From Stichopus chloronotus (lineage: Eukaryota > Echinodermata > Holothuroidea > Aspidochirotida > Stichopodidae), in assembly GCA_021234535.1 (NCBI GenBank), contig SFZH01000008.1, forward strand, positions 6,952,897-7,016,896: a stretch of DNA of 64,000 nucleotides, written 5' to 3'. Positions 63,157 through 64,000 of this stretch are shown in pieces. The translations under genes and the position numbers were made by a program. Within the stretch, counting starts at the first letter, position 1. Every line of letters starts with the position of its first letter. Below the pieces are notes generated by a model. It did no database searches, was not told where the DNA came from, and saw only the letters and a list, made by a program, of their open reading frames with translations.

Positions 63157-64000
63157 ATGACATTAACGAGTGTAAACAGTTGTGATACGCAGTTGGTAAC
63201 TGTTACTGACGATTGGGCCGCTGCCTTGGATAAAAATAAACAGGTTGATGTCTTTATTTTAGATTTTGAAAAGGCCTTCGATACAGTTCCTCATGAACTC
63301 CTCAAGACGAAGTTATATTCTTTAGGGGTTTCTGGTCAAGTCGTTAACTGGGTGGATAACTTTCTTTCTGATCGCTCACAATCTGTTGTGGTAAATGGTA
63401 CTAAATCTGATTGTGCTCCGGTTCTTTCTGGTGTTCCTCAGGGTTCTGTTCTGGGACCAGTCCTCTTCCTGTCATATATAAATGATATTGGGGATGCTGC
63501 TTCGTCTGAAGTTAGGTTATTTGCTAACGATTGTGTTTGTTATAGGGTCATTGAAAATCATAATGACTGTAAAGAGCTACAGAGAGACATTTCTTGCCTG
63601 GGCCAGTGGGCCAAAACCTGGGGTATGAGATTTCATCCTGGAAAGTGTAATGTTATGTCTGTTACTAGGAAACACAATCCAAGAGTCTTTAAGTATACCC
63701 TCAATGGGGTTGATCTGACGAGGACAGATTCTGTTAAGTACTTGGGGGTGACCATAACCAAGAATCTCAATTGGGGAAATCATATACAGTCTGTTTGTAA
63801 TAGAGGGAACAAGGTTCTCGGCTTGTTCCGTAAGAACCTCTCTTTTTGTTCTAAGGAAGTTAAATTGGCTGCCTATAAAGGTTTACTTAGGCCTTGGAGT
63901 ATGCTTGTTCCGTTTGGGATCCTTATCAGGCGTCTCTTAAGGATAAACTTGAGGGAGTACAAAGGAGATCTGTTCGGTTTATTGCCAACGAGTACTCCCG
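63157..64000 (+). pseudogene. Non-LTR retrotransposon reverse transcriptase fragment, degenerate, runs off the right edge
   Basis: The frame can be read from ATG at 63,157. Recognisable RT homology starts at SCDTQLV (about 63,178), so the element is 5'-truncated. Seen in order: FILDFEKAFDTVPHELL (first catalytic Asp), GVPQGSVLGPVLFLSYIND, then LFANDCVCY where LINE polymerases normally have F/YADD (AAC at 63,526-63,528), then KYLGVTITKNLNWGNHI. Near 63,894, after the RP motif, the frame shifts by one base; the typical continuation is legible in another frame. The pattern fits the jockey/CR1 group. The altered second aspartate pair and the frameshift indicate a dead copy. Confidence 0.85.

Overview
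The window looks like nuclear DNA of a marine invertebrate deuterostome, most likely an echinoderm and possibly a sea cucumber. This is inferred from spliced genes with GT-AG introns of about 0.1-4 kb, an AT-rich background, dense dispersed repeats and the protein families present. There are no prokaryotic features, no CRISPR array, and no tRNA or rRNA that I could recognise. The species assignment is a guess from gene style.

Layout. (1) 52-3567, minus strand: six phase-compatible exons of a receptor-tyrosine-kinase-like protein (one transmembrane helix, a juxtamembrane segment split over micro-exons, kinase N-lobe). The glycine loop, the VAIK lysine and probably the helix-C glutamate are replaced, so it reads as a pseudokinase; the gene runs off the left edge. 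(2) 3.6-13.9 kb: no convincing gene, but an unusual cluster of eleven TGTCGAA words (4506-5100), two copies of a dispersed repeat of about 200 bp, and G-runs. (3) 13,886-17,123, plus: a two-exon gene for a basic, phosphosite-rich, Ser/Arg-rich protein of unknown function whose predicted C-terminus is a CaaX box (CVIL). (4) 21,338-36,137, plus: a complete 12-coding-exon class I facilitative glucose transporter (SLC2A/GLUT, 494 aa). (5) 36.1-44.8 kb: transporter 3' region, a fold-back element, and a perfect 609-bp inverted repeat with a 991-bp spacer. (6) 44,878-50,078 and 55,611-59,998, both minus: a tandem duplicate pair of four-exon NUDT8-like Nudix (coenzyme A diphosphatase) genes, with matching introns and flanks, separated by about 5.5 kb of repeats. 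(7) 63,157-64,000, plus: a 5'-truncated non-LTR retrotransposon reverse transcriptase with an altered active-site box and a frameshift, running off the right edge.

The genes do not form an obvious pathway. Glucose uptake and mitochondrial CoA turnover are both metabolic, but their adjacency is probably incidental. The most distinctive signals are the pseudokinase receptor, the TGTCGAA array, the perfect long inverted repeat, repeat-borne nuclear-receptor-like DR1/DR4 sites, the diverged Nudix paralogues, and a marked excess of long G-runs over C-runs on the plus strand. All exon joins were made by hand from splice consensus, phase and family similarity; none is backed by transcripts.
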